A stretch of 64,000 bases of DNA from Sternotherus odoratus (Eukaryota > Chordata > Testudines > Kinosternidae): assembly GCA_032164245.1 (NCBI GenBank), contig JAVMKO010000001.1:83449892-83513891 (forward strand), written 5' to 3'. The notes beneath the pieces are model-generated. The model saw nothing but the letters and a program-made list of their open reading frames with translations, was not told where the DNA came from and made no database searches. Position numbers and translations under genes: made by a program. Below are positions 22,763-32,582 of this stretch, piece after piece; the stretch's first letter is position 1; each line of letters starts with the position of its first letter.

Positions 22763-22768
22763 TTTATT
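22763..22768 (-). promoter_or_regulatory. TIMP3: Candidate proximal polyadenylation signal of TIMP3
   Basis: AATAAA on the - strand, about 480 bases after the stop codon. It is the first canonical hexamer I find after the coding end, but there is no direct evidence that it is used. Confidence 0.35.
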
Positions 22769-23245
22769 TACTCATCTAGTTAATTAAAACAGTTTCCCCT
22801 TCAAATAGCTTCAATCTACATAATTTGTGCAGTGAGTGTGCGAAGAGGGCTTGGGGAAACCAGGGCAAGGAAGAAGGATATAGTGCCCAACTGGGGTAGT
22901 TTTTATATTTTTGTTTTCCTAAAAAAATATAGATTATATTGCTATAGATAATGATACATAGAGAGAGCAAGGGCTCCATAATTTTTTTTTCTGGTGTGCA
23001 AACGAAGGTTCCCAGACAAATATAATCTGACTGAAATGGGTGATTTCAGAATCAAAAAAGGTGATTAACAACAAATTCAGTATGACAGTATAGACTTTTT
23101 TTTTTTTTAAGTGTTCGAAGTGCTAAAATTTGCAAGAAAAACAGGCACTAATTTCATTGTCATCATCATGATCTGGTAGGAGTTATTGTCCAAGAGAAGC
23201 TCAACCACAAGGGAGGGAGGAAAGGAAACAGGGAAGGGACTGTGC

Positions 23246-23443
23246 TCAGGGATCTGTGGCGTTGATGATAGTTTTATCTGGAGGCGCCCATCCTCTGTAC
23301 CAGCTGCAGTATCCTTCCTTCTGTCGGATGCAGGCATAGTGCTTTGATTGGGACCCTGAATGACCAATGTTGGAGAGCATGTCTGTCCAAAGACACTCAT
23401 TCTTGGAGGTCACGAAGCAGGGCAGGTAGTAGCAGGGCTTAAT
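23246..23443 (-). CDS. TIMP3: TIMP3 exon 5 (C-terminal coding exon, with stop codon)
   Basis: TIMP3 is a secreted, extracellular-matrix-bound inhibitor of matrix metalloproteinases, ADAMs and ADAMTS enzymes. This exon encodes the last 65 residues, starting [19 protein letters not shown], then [26 protein letters not shown], and ending [13 protein letters not shown] and a stop. It carries five of the twelve family cysteines and the C-terminal NAT glycosylation sequon. The C-terminal domain mediates matrix binding, and several disease mutations of human TIMP3 (Sorsby fundus dystrophy) fall in it. The acceptor is AG at 23445-23444, preceded by a pyrimidine/AT tract, and the intron is phase 0. 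The ending ...INATDP is specific to TIMP3 among the TIMPs. The region after the stop is the 3' UTR, reading toward lower coordinates. Confidence 0.97.
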   Translation of the reverse strand: MKPCYYLPCFVTSKNECLWTDMLSNIGHSGSQSKHYACIRQKEGYCSWYRGWAPPDKTIINATDP

Positions 23444-24921
23444 CTGCAATTATAATCAGCAAGTGGAATTGGGGTAAATTGAAGGCACGATTTATAGAAC
23501 TTTGCTTTTTAAATCAGAAACTGCTGTGTTAGTGCTTAAAAAAAAATTTAAACGTGCTAACTAAAAAATTAAGCCCTGATCTTGCAAACACCTAAATGTG
23601 TTCTTAACCTGTCCACCCAATTAGTGCTATTAATGTCAATGGCACTGTTCGTGTGCTTAGAACAGTGGTGCTCAAATGTTTCCAGTCACGCCCACCTTAC
23701 TATTCATGGGATATGTCACTCCCTCTTCCCCACCACAACTTGTAATTCAGAGGTTCCCAAACTTTTGTTTGCTGAGCCCCACTTCAGAGGTTCATGTCCC
23801 ATGCCCACACCCTTCTTTGAACTGGAGTATGGGGAAGGAGTACTCTGTACCCATGGGGAAGGAGTACTCTGTACCCATGGGGACCAAGGGTGGGGATACT
23901 AGCCATGTGGCAGTTAAGGAGACCTTCCTCTCTCTGCAGCAGACAGATAGTGTTGGCTGCTGAGACCCAGCTCCCTGCCCATCTCGCACTGTGCAGAGCA
24001 GGACTAAAGGGCCAGGGTCAGGACCGGAGTGGAAAGATGCACCTATGAGTACTGGCCCCCTGCTGCACAGGCTCCCCTGCTGACTCCAGCCCATGAGTGC
24101 AGCCCTGTCTGCTTTCCTTACACAGGCTCTGTCTGCCCAGGCAAGTGGATGGGGCTGTGTGCCCTGGAGCGGTGCTGAAGGTCAGGGTCAGGAAGGGGCT
24201 GTCTCTGGCAGGTAGGTCAGTACTCCTGGGCTATAGCCTTTCGTTCCCCACTTGCAGAGTCTCTGCTAACATCCCCAGTAGAGGAGCGTAACTGCTGGGT
24301 TGTGACTGCTGCAGCGGTGAGGTAGCAAGGCAGGCAGGGAGGCTGGTCCTGAGAGTCGACACCACCTGCAGTGTCCTATCCACCTCCCCTGCCGGACAGA
24401 GCCTCATCTTAACTCCAGCCTTTCAGAGTGGCTCCATCAGGTCTTTTTGCTCCCCTGATAACCTTATCACTGCGCTCCACAGTTTGGGAACCTCTGGCTT
24501 AGAATCAAGCATGTGCCTAAGTATTTGCAGAATGGGTGTTGAGTGCAGTCTTAGGGATAAGTTCTGAACTTTTAACCACTCAAAAATGTTTTCAGGGGGA
24601 AAAAAGCTGAACACATTTCCCCAGCAGCTCTGCACACTTTTTCAATGCTCTACAATAGAATGTTTGTGAAATTTTCAGAGATTCTCCCCCATCCCACCAA
24701 ATTATACCAAAAAGTTCACAGAAAAAGGTGCAGGCAGAAAACTAACTTGTTCATTATGTTGTGAAACCAGGAGGCAAAATTTGTCTTGTTTTTACAAAAG
24801 GCAAAACCTCTTGCCCTTTGATTCCTTCCCTGATGGGTCACCTGCATTATTGCGATCAGCTGCAATGAGCACAGTTCTAGGATTAGGCTTTTAATTGCAT
24901 CTAACTGGAGGCAATACATAC
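23444..24921 (-). other. TIMP3: TIMP3 intron 4 (1478 bp)
   Basis: A phase-0 intron. More than half of it (23663-24496) is a hAT insertion; the rest shows nothing recognised. Confidence 0.9.
23663..24496. mobile_element. hAT-type element with a doubled left end
   Basis: The outer left end CAGTGGTGCTCAAATG and the right end AGTTTGGGAACCTCTG are flanked by a perfect 8-bp duplication, GCTTAGAA, at 23655-23662 and 24497-24504. A second left end, CAGAGGTTCCCAAACT, starts at 23748 and is the exact 16-bp inverse of the right end. A 24-bp unit is tandemly duplicated at 23831-23878 (GGGGAAGGAGTACTCTGTAC with CCAT). Confidence 0.85.
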
Positions 24922-25043
24922 CTTGCAGCCACAACCAAGGTGGTAACGATGATTTAGTCCTTTGCGCTGGGATAGAGTCAGTCGGTCCCATTTCTCATAC
25001 AAGTTACACAGGCCAGTATAAACCTTTCCTTCATACACACGAC
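24922..25043 (-). CDS. TIMP3: TIMP3 exon 4
   Basis: A 122-bp exon. Two bases complete a G codon split with exon 3, then it reads [40 protein letters not shown]. It spans the end of the N-terminal inhibitory OB-fold domain and the start of the C-terminal domain, and supplies three of the twelve cysteines. The acceptor is TCTAG at 25045-25044 and the donor GTATGT begins at 24921. [19 protein letters not shown] is the conserved TIMP3 string. Differences from the human protein, from memory, include LYEKWDRL where human has a V-E-R-W-D-Q run, and GCGCK where human has GCNCK. Confidence 0.97.
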
Positions 25044-26006
25044 CTAGAAAACACAGAAAGGGACACAAATTAGTTGTTCTCAGTTCAGTCAGTTTCCTGA
25101 GCCTGCTAATGTTCCCAATCCCACATGGATGCCTGTAGTCACAGTTCAACGATCAGTTTATTTTCTTCTATTAGCTATGGGATTAGTGAGTGAGACTATG
25201 GAATTTCCACAAGTTGGAAGCTTTGTACCAGCGTGGGAATCCCAGCAGCATGCCAGGGACCACAACCATCACATTCGCCTCTGCAACAGGCCAAGGAGTA
25301 AGTGTGCTGGCCCCTTAAGAGAGACATAGAACTTGGCACGTGCTCTGTCCCAATTCTCTTTGCATCCTCGTCTTAACAACTCTCTTGGTCCAAACAGACT
25401 TTTCCATTTCTAGGTGCCCCGCTGTTTCTAATCACACTGGCCTGTACTGTGGTGAGCACACCAGCTCAGTTACGCATTAATAGACACTTATTGTCATAAA
25501 AAATGCTCAACACTGGCTATGTGGTTTGTAAATTGGAGAGATTAAAGGGGGGGGGGGGGGAGTAGAGGAATGTGTTGCTGATGGAGAGAATCCTCAGACT
25601 GAAATGCTACTGACTGATTGTCACTACATTCTGTGTTTTATGCAGTACAGGTGAGTCATCTTATGCAGGGGGTTCTGTTCTGCGGGTAGTGTGTAAAGCA
25701 AAAACCGCGTAGTGAAACTCTCATTGAGTTGAATGGCGGGCAGAATCGCCCACACTACAGATGGAGTTTTTAAAATGGTCATTTTTCTTTTCTTCTGTTT
25801 TTGCCGACTGCATAAAGCTGAATTCACACGTTAAATGCACCTGATGTCTGCTTCCCTGTGCTGAAATACAGGCAAGTCACATGCTGTGTCTTTAAGAACT
25901 TGCTTATAGGGCTGACCTACTGCCCCCATTCCTTGTGAGTCTTTGGCAAGCACAGATACAGACAGGAAAGAGGTCCTGGTCAGGAGAAACCCCAGTGGTC
26001 CCTTAC
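25044..26006 (-). other. TIMP3: TIMP3 intron 3 (963 bp)
   Basis: A phase-1 intron. It contains a run of G at about 25547-25560 and a probable mariner-like MITE; otherwise nothing recognised. Confidence 0.9.
25648..25843. mobile_element. Probable mariner/Tc1-like MITE
   Basis: CAGGTGAGTCATCTTATGCA at the left loosely mirrors the right end, whose reverse complement reads CAGGTGCATTTAACGTGTGA and then CTTTATGCAG. A TA precedes the left end, but the right flank reads AT, so the target duplication is not confirmed. Confidence 0.4.
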
Positions 26007-26118
26007 CTGTAATCAGATACTGGTACTTGTTGACCTCTAGCTTGACCCCACAAAGACTCTCTGAGGCTTCTGTGTAGATATATTGAACTTGTGGCATCTT
26101 GTCAAAGCCCCTATACAT
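26007..26118 (-). CDS. TIMP3: TIMP3 exon 3
   Basis: A 112-bp exon reading MYRGFDKMPQVQYIYTEASE, then SLCGVKLEVNKYQYLIT plus one base of the next codon. It encodes the middle of the N-terminal inhibitory domain. The ESLCG segment lies in the C-D loop region that packs beside the metalloproteinase active site in TIMP complexes and carries one of the disulfide cysteines. The acceptor is CTTCAG just before 26118 (phase 0) and the donor GTAAGG starts at 26006 (phase 1), matching TIMP gene structure. The internal ATG at its first codon is not the start of translation. Confidence 0.97.
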
Positions 26119-27270
26119 CTGAAGGAATAAATAAAGACGTGTTAGACTCTGAGGAGGACAGGTTTTCAGCATGCTGCTGGAATTTCCTTTGGATCCCTTA
26201 ATGGTATCAACAGGCTGTGATTCTGAGCAGTGAACCGTGTTGCTCTTGAATGTGAGGAACAGATGCTACTAGCTGGACTCTGGCATATTGTAGGTAATAT
26301 GATTTGCAAGTCTCCCGCCACAAGTCGGCCAATACATTAGCATCTTCACCTACAACAACCCATTATTATCTAGCACTAGCACACCACCTTTCCCACTTCA
26401 CCTCACTTCTGACCAGAACTGGCCACATCTCCTGGGTGGTTTCCAAGGTTCACAAGTAGTAGATGCTCAATGCATTGAGCCTCATTGTCTCCTGTTAGAT
26501 CGGTCACTATCCTTTTCTTTCTACGGCATCATCATTAAGACACCAACTTTGCTAGCTTGAAGTTGCTCTCCCACTTCTATAACTGGAAATATCTAAGCAA
26601 AACAAACCCCCACAGCTATGAATTCTTGTCACGGTCACATGGAAAGTGTCCTGCACACCACCTCTGCTGCTGCACCCTATTCCTGGAATCCGCTGTGGTC
26701 CCAGTATACATGTCTACATACATTGTTCATTCACATACCTCCTTAACTAAGTTCTTTCTTAAAACCCACCAAATGCCACCTTTCATTCACTAAGGGCCTA
26801 AACCAGAGCCCACTGACTTCAACAGACTTTGGACCAGGCATGACCATTGCTGCCACACTCCCATTTAAAAACACATTTTAAAAAGTTTTGCTGTGCTCTG
26901 AGATCATCCAGGAACTTCTCTCTCCATATTTATATTGCACCGATCATTGTGGTGATCTAGCAGTACTGTTACTGTCTAACAATATTACATAAAGCAAAAT
27001 TAATTCCAAAGAGAGTCTGTATTCTCCAGTCTTACTTCTAATTATGCCGGACAACTATGTGAGGAAAGGATTTTTTTTTTTTTTTTTTAATACCGTAGTT
27101 AATCATTCCATCTCAGTAAAAGTGCAAGCATCATGCTTGGAATATGCAAGTGTATACTTAACTGAGCATAAGCCTCACATTAAATAGTTAATCCTTGCAT
27201 GCTTTGCCTCATCCATGTGGCATTATCCTTGCAATTTTGTTGGTCTCAAGGGGATATACTTTGATTTCCT

Positions 27271-27530
27271 GATTTATGTTGGTGGTCCAGTGATTAGGGC
27301 ACTAACCTAGGACTTGGCAGAGCTGGGTTTAATTGCCTGCTCCTCCACCGACTTCCTGTGACTTTGCACAAGTCACTTTGTCTCCCTGTGCCTCACTTCC
27401 GCATCTGTAAAATGGGGATAATATCTCTACCTCAGAGGTGCTATGAAAATTAATTAAAGGTTGTGAGGCACTCAGATACTACAGTAATGGGGGCCACACC
27501 TTAGATGGTATAAGCTATAACAACAGGGGC
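27271..27530 (+). repeat. MIR (tRNA-derived CORE) SINE, near full length
   Basis: TTGGTGGTCCAGTGATTAGG (A box), CAGAGCTGGGTTTAATTGCC (B box region), GACTTTGCACAAGTCACTTT, then ATCTGTAAAATGGGGATAAT. This is the classic MIR order: tRNA-related head, core and LINE2-like tail. It lies antisense to TIMP3 and sense to SYN3. Confidence 0.88.
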
Positions 27531-30500
27531 TGTGTCCTTTTGGATAACATCAAGCACATCATAGATGTTGAACAGGTAATGAGTGATCCTGCACTACCAG
27601 AGGACGCTCATGTTCAATTCCTGAATGCGTTCCCTTGTTCCATAAATCAACAGGGACTGGAAGCTACTGCAAAAGGCAGCATGCTCAGTGCCTGGAGAAT
27701 TACTTCACCTCACAGTGCAGTGACTCCTCCCACTGATTCTGGGAGCTGTACTGATAGGCTCTAGAGAGAGTCCCATCCAATCCCCTTCAACGGAAGGACA
27801 GTCACTGTGACATGGAGACTTTGGGGAGGGAGTGCAAACCTGTGATAAAATCTGGGGAAGGGAAGTTTCCTATAGAAGACTTTCCCTAATAATAAATAAA
27901 TCAATCCCAAGCATTGCTACTGGATACAGAAAATATCCTGCAAGTGCCATTAGATTAGTGAAGAAATTCAGCCATAAACCAGCCTCTCTAACGGCTACCC
28001 TCAGAGTCATCCTGTCACCGCAGCTGTGTATTTTAGGAAATCTAATGACACGGAGCAAAGTATTAACGAACACTACGTGGCAGTGCCTGCTACTGTTGCG
28101 GTTGTGTCAGCATTCCCATTAGCAAACCCCATTCTTGGGGATTAGGTGGAACCCTACCACAAAAGCATATGCGAATCTGGTTCCTCTTATTTCATGTTGA
28201 ATTTAGTACTGTGATGTCCTGTGACAGGAGTCTTTTCCCCTGTGAACTTGAACTGAGAGCAAGTTAGACACCAACTCTTTCTTCTTGTGACTACTACTGT
28301 TTCACCCCCTTACCGCACATTAAAGGTGAGCTGCAAGCTAAAGCCATTTTCTTTAGGCAACACTTTAGGTCAATGCTCCTGCCTAGCCAGCCTACAGTGT
28401 CATTGAACAAACATGCAGAGTACTAAAATCTGATCTATATTTCCTTTTCAGGTCCCTGAAGTCATTCTTGATAGTTCCTAGAACGCATTGTGATATCACA
28501 GCTTACAGTACCAAGAAGTTACACTGGTGTATAGAGCCACGCCCCATCAGCTCAGTGAAGATTTTTGGCATGCAGTTTTGAAAGACGTTTGAAGTATTTT
28601 AGATCCCAAAAGGGAGAAGAAAAAAAATGACAAGGTTTTCAAAACTACAAACCTCTGTGCTAAAAAACCTTCCACTGTCCCGAATCTATGGGTTGGCCCT
28701 ATAGACTCCCAAGGGAGCTGGATGAAGGGTATCTAACACCACATGATGAATTGTGGGGCATCACAGAAATATGGGAACTGGCCCAAAATAATTTAGGGGA
28801 CCAAAAAAGAAATACAAAAAATAGATTGAACATGTTAAGAAAGAACAATGCCACTCTCACCCTGGTTAGCCAGGCAATTCAGCTCATGCTGAAGTAAATG
28901 GCTTGCTTGCTTTTCATTTGCAGGTGCAGGAGGGATTAAAGGTGTCCAGCAAACACTGACATGGTCGTTTCATCATCAATACTGTTTACAGGCAGATGCC
29001 TAGTTAGCTTTTCTTTCAAGCAGAAGTACAGTAGGACTTCACTGGGGTGAGAGCAGGAAAGATGTACTACATCAGTTTCTGCTCCTTCACAGCATCAGCT
29101 GAATTCCTTTCTGTCTGCTGCACTCAAGAGTGCTCAGTAGACGGTGATGTTTAAAAGAAGATGCTCAGGTTATTTATTGAAAGTTATGTCTGCAGGATGT
29201 TCCAGTTAAGCTGAATAATTTGATTGCTACAGGTTCCTTCCTGTCCAAGGTCAGGTTAAAACATGTGACAATGTGTCACCCCCACAGTAGAGCATAGTGT
29301 GCTAATAGACCCACACTGGCCAACAATGCAATCCCTTGTTGAAAATAAAACCTCACATGCTTTTCTTGGGGACGTGGTTTCCTAACAAAACATTTTGGAT
29401 CAAGTTCTGCAAAGACAATTGTCCTCTGGCAGTCTTGGCATAGATACATGTGGATTAGGGCGATATCTGCTGTAAAGACCCCCACTCCCATATAGCAGCA
29501 CAATCTATTGCAAACAGAACAGGAAAACCTCCTAGTTTGGTTTCCCTAACTGAAAGGCTTTGGAGTAGATTTTTCACAGTAGAGTGCAAATGTGGGAAAC
29601 AAAGCCAGACAAGGTGCGAGAACTAACTGGGGATCTTTTCCCATTCAACTCTCTCACCTTGTCTGGGTTTGCATTTCCCATGTCTGCAGGCTTATGACTT
29701 ATACCAGGGAGTCTGCTACAGGCTACTTCAAGATGACTGCCCTAAATCCCAGTCAGAATCACATATCACAGTCACAGAGGGCACTGTCATGAAGTGGCCT
29801 TTGCTAACAGTGGGGTAGAACCTGGGTTATTCCAGACACAGGGAGTCCTCTCCTCTCTCTGACAGGGGCTCAGACTCATGGAAACCTCTGCTTGTCTTGA
29901 ACTAGTGTCAGCTACATTATTCCCAGACTGGACTGCCTTTGCCCTTCTGTCAGAAGAGCAGACACTGCAGTTGCCAAATTGAGGGACTCCTCACACTTCC
30001 TTACTGCTAGACCAAGGGAGTCCTAAACACTTAAAGGCTATCATGAAACTGCCGAGCCATATTTGTTTCCCCCTCCCTCTGGCAATATTTTTGAATTGCT
30101 GTTGGGGATCTCAGCGAGTACCATCTGATCCTCTTCATATCAGACATGGGGATAAACAGTGCTGTGGTGCCCTCGCTAGGAGTAGTTGGTAGAGAAGGCA
30201 GAAATTAAGTGCCCTTACCATGTCTGGTGGGGAAGCTATTGTCCACGTACTCTAGGATTCCAAGCCCAGGCGCTTAACGCCTGAAATCTGTCTGAAGGAC
30301 TAGAATAGCAGGGGATGCTACTTGGGGGGGGGGGGGGGAGGAATGAGGGTCATGGGCTGCAGCGTGCAGATGCTGAATAACACTGGCAGTGAGGTGCACA
30401 GGTAGAGGGGGGGGTGGCATAGCATAGAATGCTGCTGGTGAGGATTGAGGGGATTGCGAGAGGGAGGGGTGTGGCTGCACGGTCTCGCTCTAGCCAGTGT

Positions 30501-31107
30501 TCTCAGTCGTTTCCTTTCATGCGCACAAAATTCAGAGAGTTTTCAAAGCAAAGCATAAGCAAATACACAACCCCAGCACTTCACACCCTCTTACGTGAAG
30601 TGCAGAAATTCCACTCCAGGGAAAGAGCCCTGCTTTGGCAACATGTGAGGCTTTGTGATAGCTTATGAAACAGGCTTTATGTCTCCTCCTCACAGCTTTG
30701 TTGCTTAGCTCTAAACTGCCTTATAAAGTGAGTTATTGTTACAAGGCAGGCACATTTTCCTCAACCTTTACTTTGTCTAATATGTTTCAGATTTCTGCAA
30801 CAGCTGCCAAAGCCCTTTTCATTCCTTTTCTTTTATAAAAAGACATAAACCAGTCTTATGACTAGACCACTGCAGCCAAGAAAAACAAACTAGGGCTGAT
30901 TTTTTAACATTACATAACAAGGGGTCAGCTAGCCAAGAAAAGAAAAAGAGTCCAAAGAAACAGGTTAAGTGAAATCTGTCTATAAGTAAAACTGCAGGTT
31001 GATCATGGTGCAGAAAAGGTTATGAGTACCATTTCTGTTTGTCCGGGACTTCCTGCAGTGAAGCTCTAGGTGGGTCATCTTCCTTGTGCCGAGGGAAGGC
31101 TCTATAG

Positions 31108-31399
31108 CAGGGATCAGTAACCTTTCAGAGGTGGTGTGCTGAGTCTTCATTTATTCATTCTAATTTAAGGTTTTGCATGCCAGTAATGCATTGTAACCTT
31201 TTTAGAAAGCCTATAATATAGAACTAAACTATTGTTGTATGTTAAGCAAATAAGGTTTTTAAAATGTTTAAGAAGCTTCATTTAAAATTAAAATGCAGAG
31301 CCCCCCGGACTGGTGGCCAGGACTTGAGCTGTGTGAGTGCCACTGAAAATCAGCTCACATGCCGCTTTTGGCACTCATGCCGTAGGTTGCCTACCCCTG
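31108..31399. mobile_element. hAT-type element with AT-rich interior
   Basis: It begins CAGGGATCAGTAACCTTTCA and ends GTAGGTTGCCTACCCCTG, an inverted pair common in turtle genomes. The flanks (CTCTATAG and CCCTAGTG) are a poor target duplication. Open frames over it are chance. Confidence 0.8.
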
Positions 31400-32254
31400 C
31401 CCTAGTGGGTGAGTCTGCCTCTCACTTGCCCCACAGTGTTGGCTCCTGTGTCCTATGGGGCTACGCCCAGCTCCCTGCTTTGGGTGTTACAACCTGGAGT
31501 CACAGCACCACTTACTCACATGTGACCCAATCACCCCCCCCCCCCCATCTGCCTAAATTGTGGCAGAGGGGCAGCAGGGCCCAGCCTGAGGGAGTGGTGC
31601 TTTGGCTCCATGTGCTAGGTCACAGGACCTGCACTGGAGAGCTAGTGGGTCCTGTCTTAGGGTACACAGAAGCTGCCCCTGGCAAGTGCAGGGTAGGCTC
31701 CCCCTTCAGGTTCCTGCTCTCCTCCTGATGCCTTATGCTCTGGGTGCCAGGGCAGAGGCTGCTGCTGTACGTAGTCAGTGCCCCCTTCTTTGTCAGGGCA
31801 ATTTAAAACACAACCACCAATCCATCCCAGAGCAGTCACTAAACCTATGGGTTTGACTAACCTTTCCTGTGAGGCTTGATAAACAATGCCAGGAGAAATC
31901 CACAACCCTAGTTATATGGTTTGGCGCAGGGGAAAGTGTGGGTGGACGGGCTAGACCCGGAAGCCTCGGGACTGGTAATGAAATGTACCTCTTGTCACCT
32001 ATAAGTCACCTGTTCAAATCTAGACCAGGCTGAACGTGTCTAAAAGCTACTCTCCCTAAGGTGCTGAGTGGACTTTGTGGAGCATGTTTGCTTTCTCAGT
32101 CCAGCTCATACTGGACAAGTATCCACAGGATAACTGCCACCATTCTAACTTGTTGGTGGCCTCAGCAGAGAAGCCAAGGCAAAAAAAGGCTGAATGACAT
32201 ATCCCCAGACAAGTAGTCCCACTTGAAAAACCCTGAATACTCAGCATTAGGTGG

Positions 32255-32256
<2 letters not shown>

Positions 32257-32318
<62 letters not shown>
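32257..32318. repeat. (GT)31 microsatellite, CA repeat in the TIMP3 transcript
   Basis: Thirty-one uninterrupted GT units on +. In the TIMP3 pre-mRNA this is a CA repeat about 180 bases downstream of the exon 2 donor. Confidence 0.95.
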
Positions 32319-32324
<6 letters not shown>

Positions 32325-32499
32325 CCGCCCTTCTGTAAATTATTGACCACCTTCCACTCCCATTAATCATGATGGTTGTTGAAGGTGCTCAGTAACTAGC
32401 AGGACTGGATCCTAAAAGCAGCCACTGTTAGTGATCAGCAAGTAACTAGAATGGTCTTGGAAGCTAAACCTTGCATGAGGTGCCTACACCCATACACAC

Positions 32500-32582
32500 C
32501 TTCATCTGCTTGACAGTGTATCGCATCGTTCCAAAGGGTCCATCTTTCATGAGCTTCTTCCCCACCACTTTGGCTCGGATGA
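32500..32582 (-). CDS. TIMP3: TIMP3 exon 2
   Basis: An 83-bp exon. After two bases of a split V codon it reads [20 protein letters not shown], then YTVKQMK, and joins exon 3 in phase 0 (QMK-MYRGF). This is the second part of the N-terminal inhibitory domain, after the CxC metal-chelating start that exon 1 supplies. The acceptor is ACAG at 32584-32583. The donor is GTGTGT at 32499, weaker than consensus at +4. A (CA)31 tract on the coding strand begins about 180 bases into the following intron. [10 protein letters not shown] is conserved across TIMP3 orthologues. Confidence 0.95.

Larger units (their letters stand above)
20269..23245 (-). other. TIMP3: Probable TIMP3 3' UTR (extent uncertain)
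   Basis: This region follows the TIMP3 stop codon and reads toward lower coordinates. I see no obvious CR1 or hAT copy in it, in contrast to the flanking introns. On the - strand AATAAA occurs at 22763-22768, 22532-22537, 21744-21749, 20403-20408 and 20269-20274. TIMP3 is known to make several mRNAs with alternative 3' ends and a long UTR of a few kb, so the distal sites are plausible. The lower boundary is my estimate. Confidence 0.55.
26119..32499 (-). other. TIMP3: TIMP3 intron 2 (6381 bp)
   Basis: A phase-0 intron with a MIR SINE, a hAT element and a long GT microsatellite. I recognise nothing in about 26125-27260 (apart from a T run at 27070) and 27540-31100 (apart from a G run near 30325). 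Confidence 0.9.

Noticed and set aside
23107..23400. 97-residue frame over TIMP3 exon 5
   Set aside because: It is the wrong frame; the true TIMP3 frame covers 23246-23443.
27271..27345. tRNA gene
   Set aside because: The A- and B-box-like words belong to a MIR SINE head, with no cloverleaf and a clear MIR core and tail downstream.
31264..31728. 154-residue open frame
   Set aside because: It begins in the hAT element at 31108-31399, has low-complexity composition and resembles no family I know.
32056..32370. Histidine-threonine repeat proteins on the - strand
   Set aside because: They are translations of the (GT)31 microsatellite. The same holds at 48688-48882.
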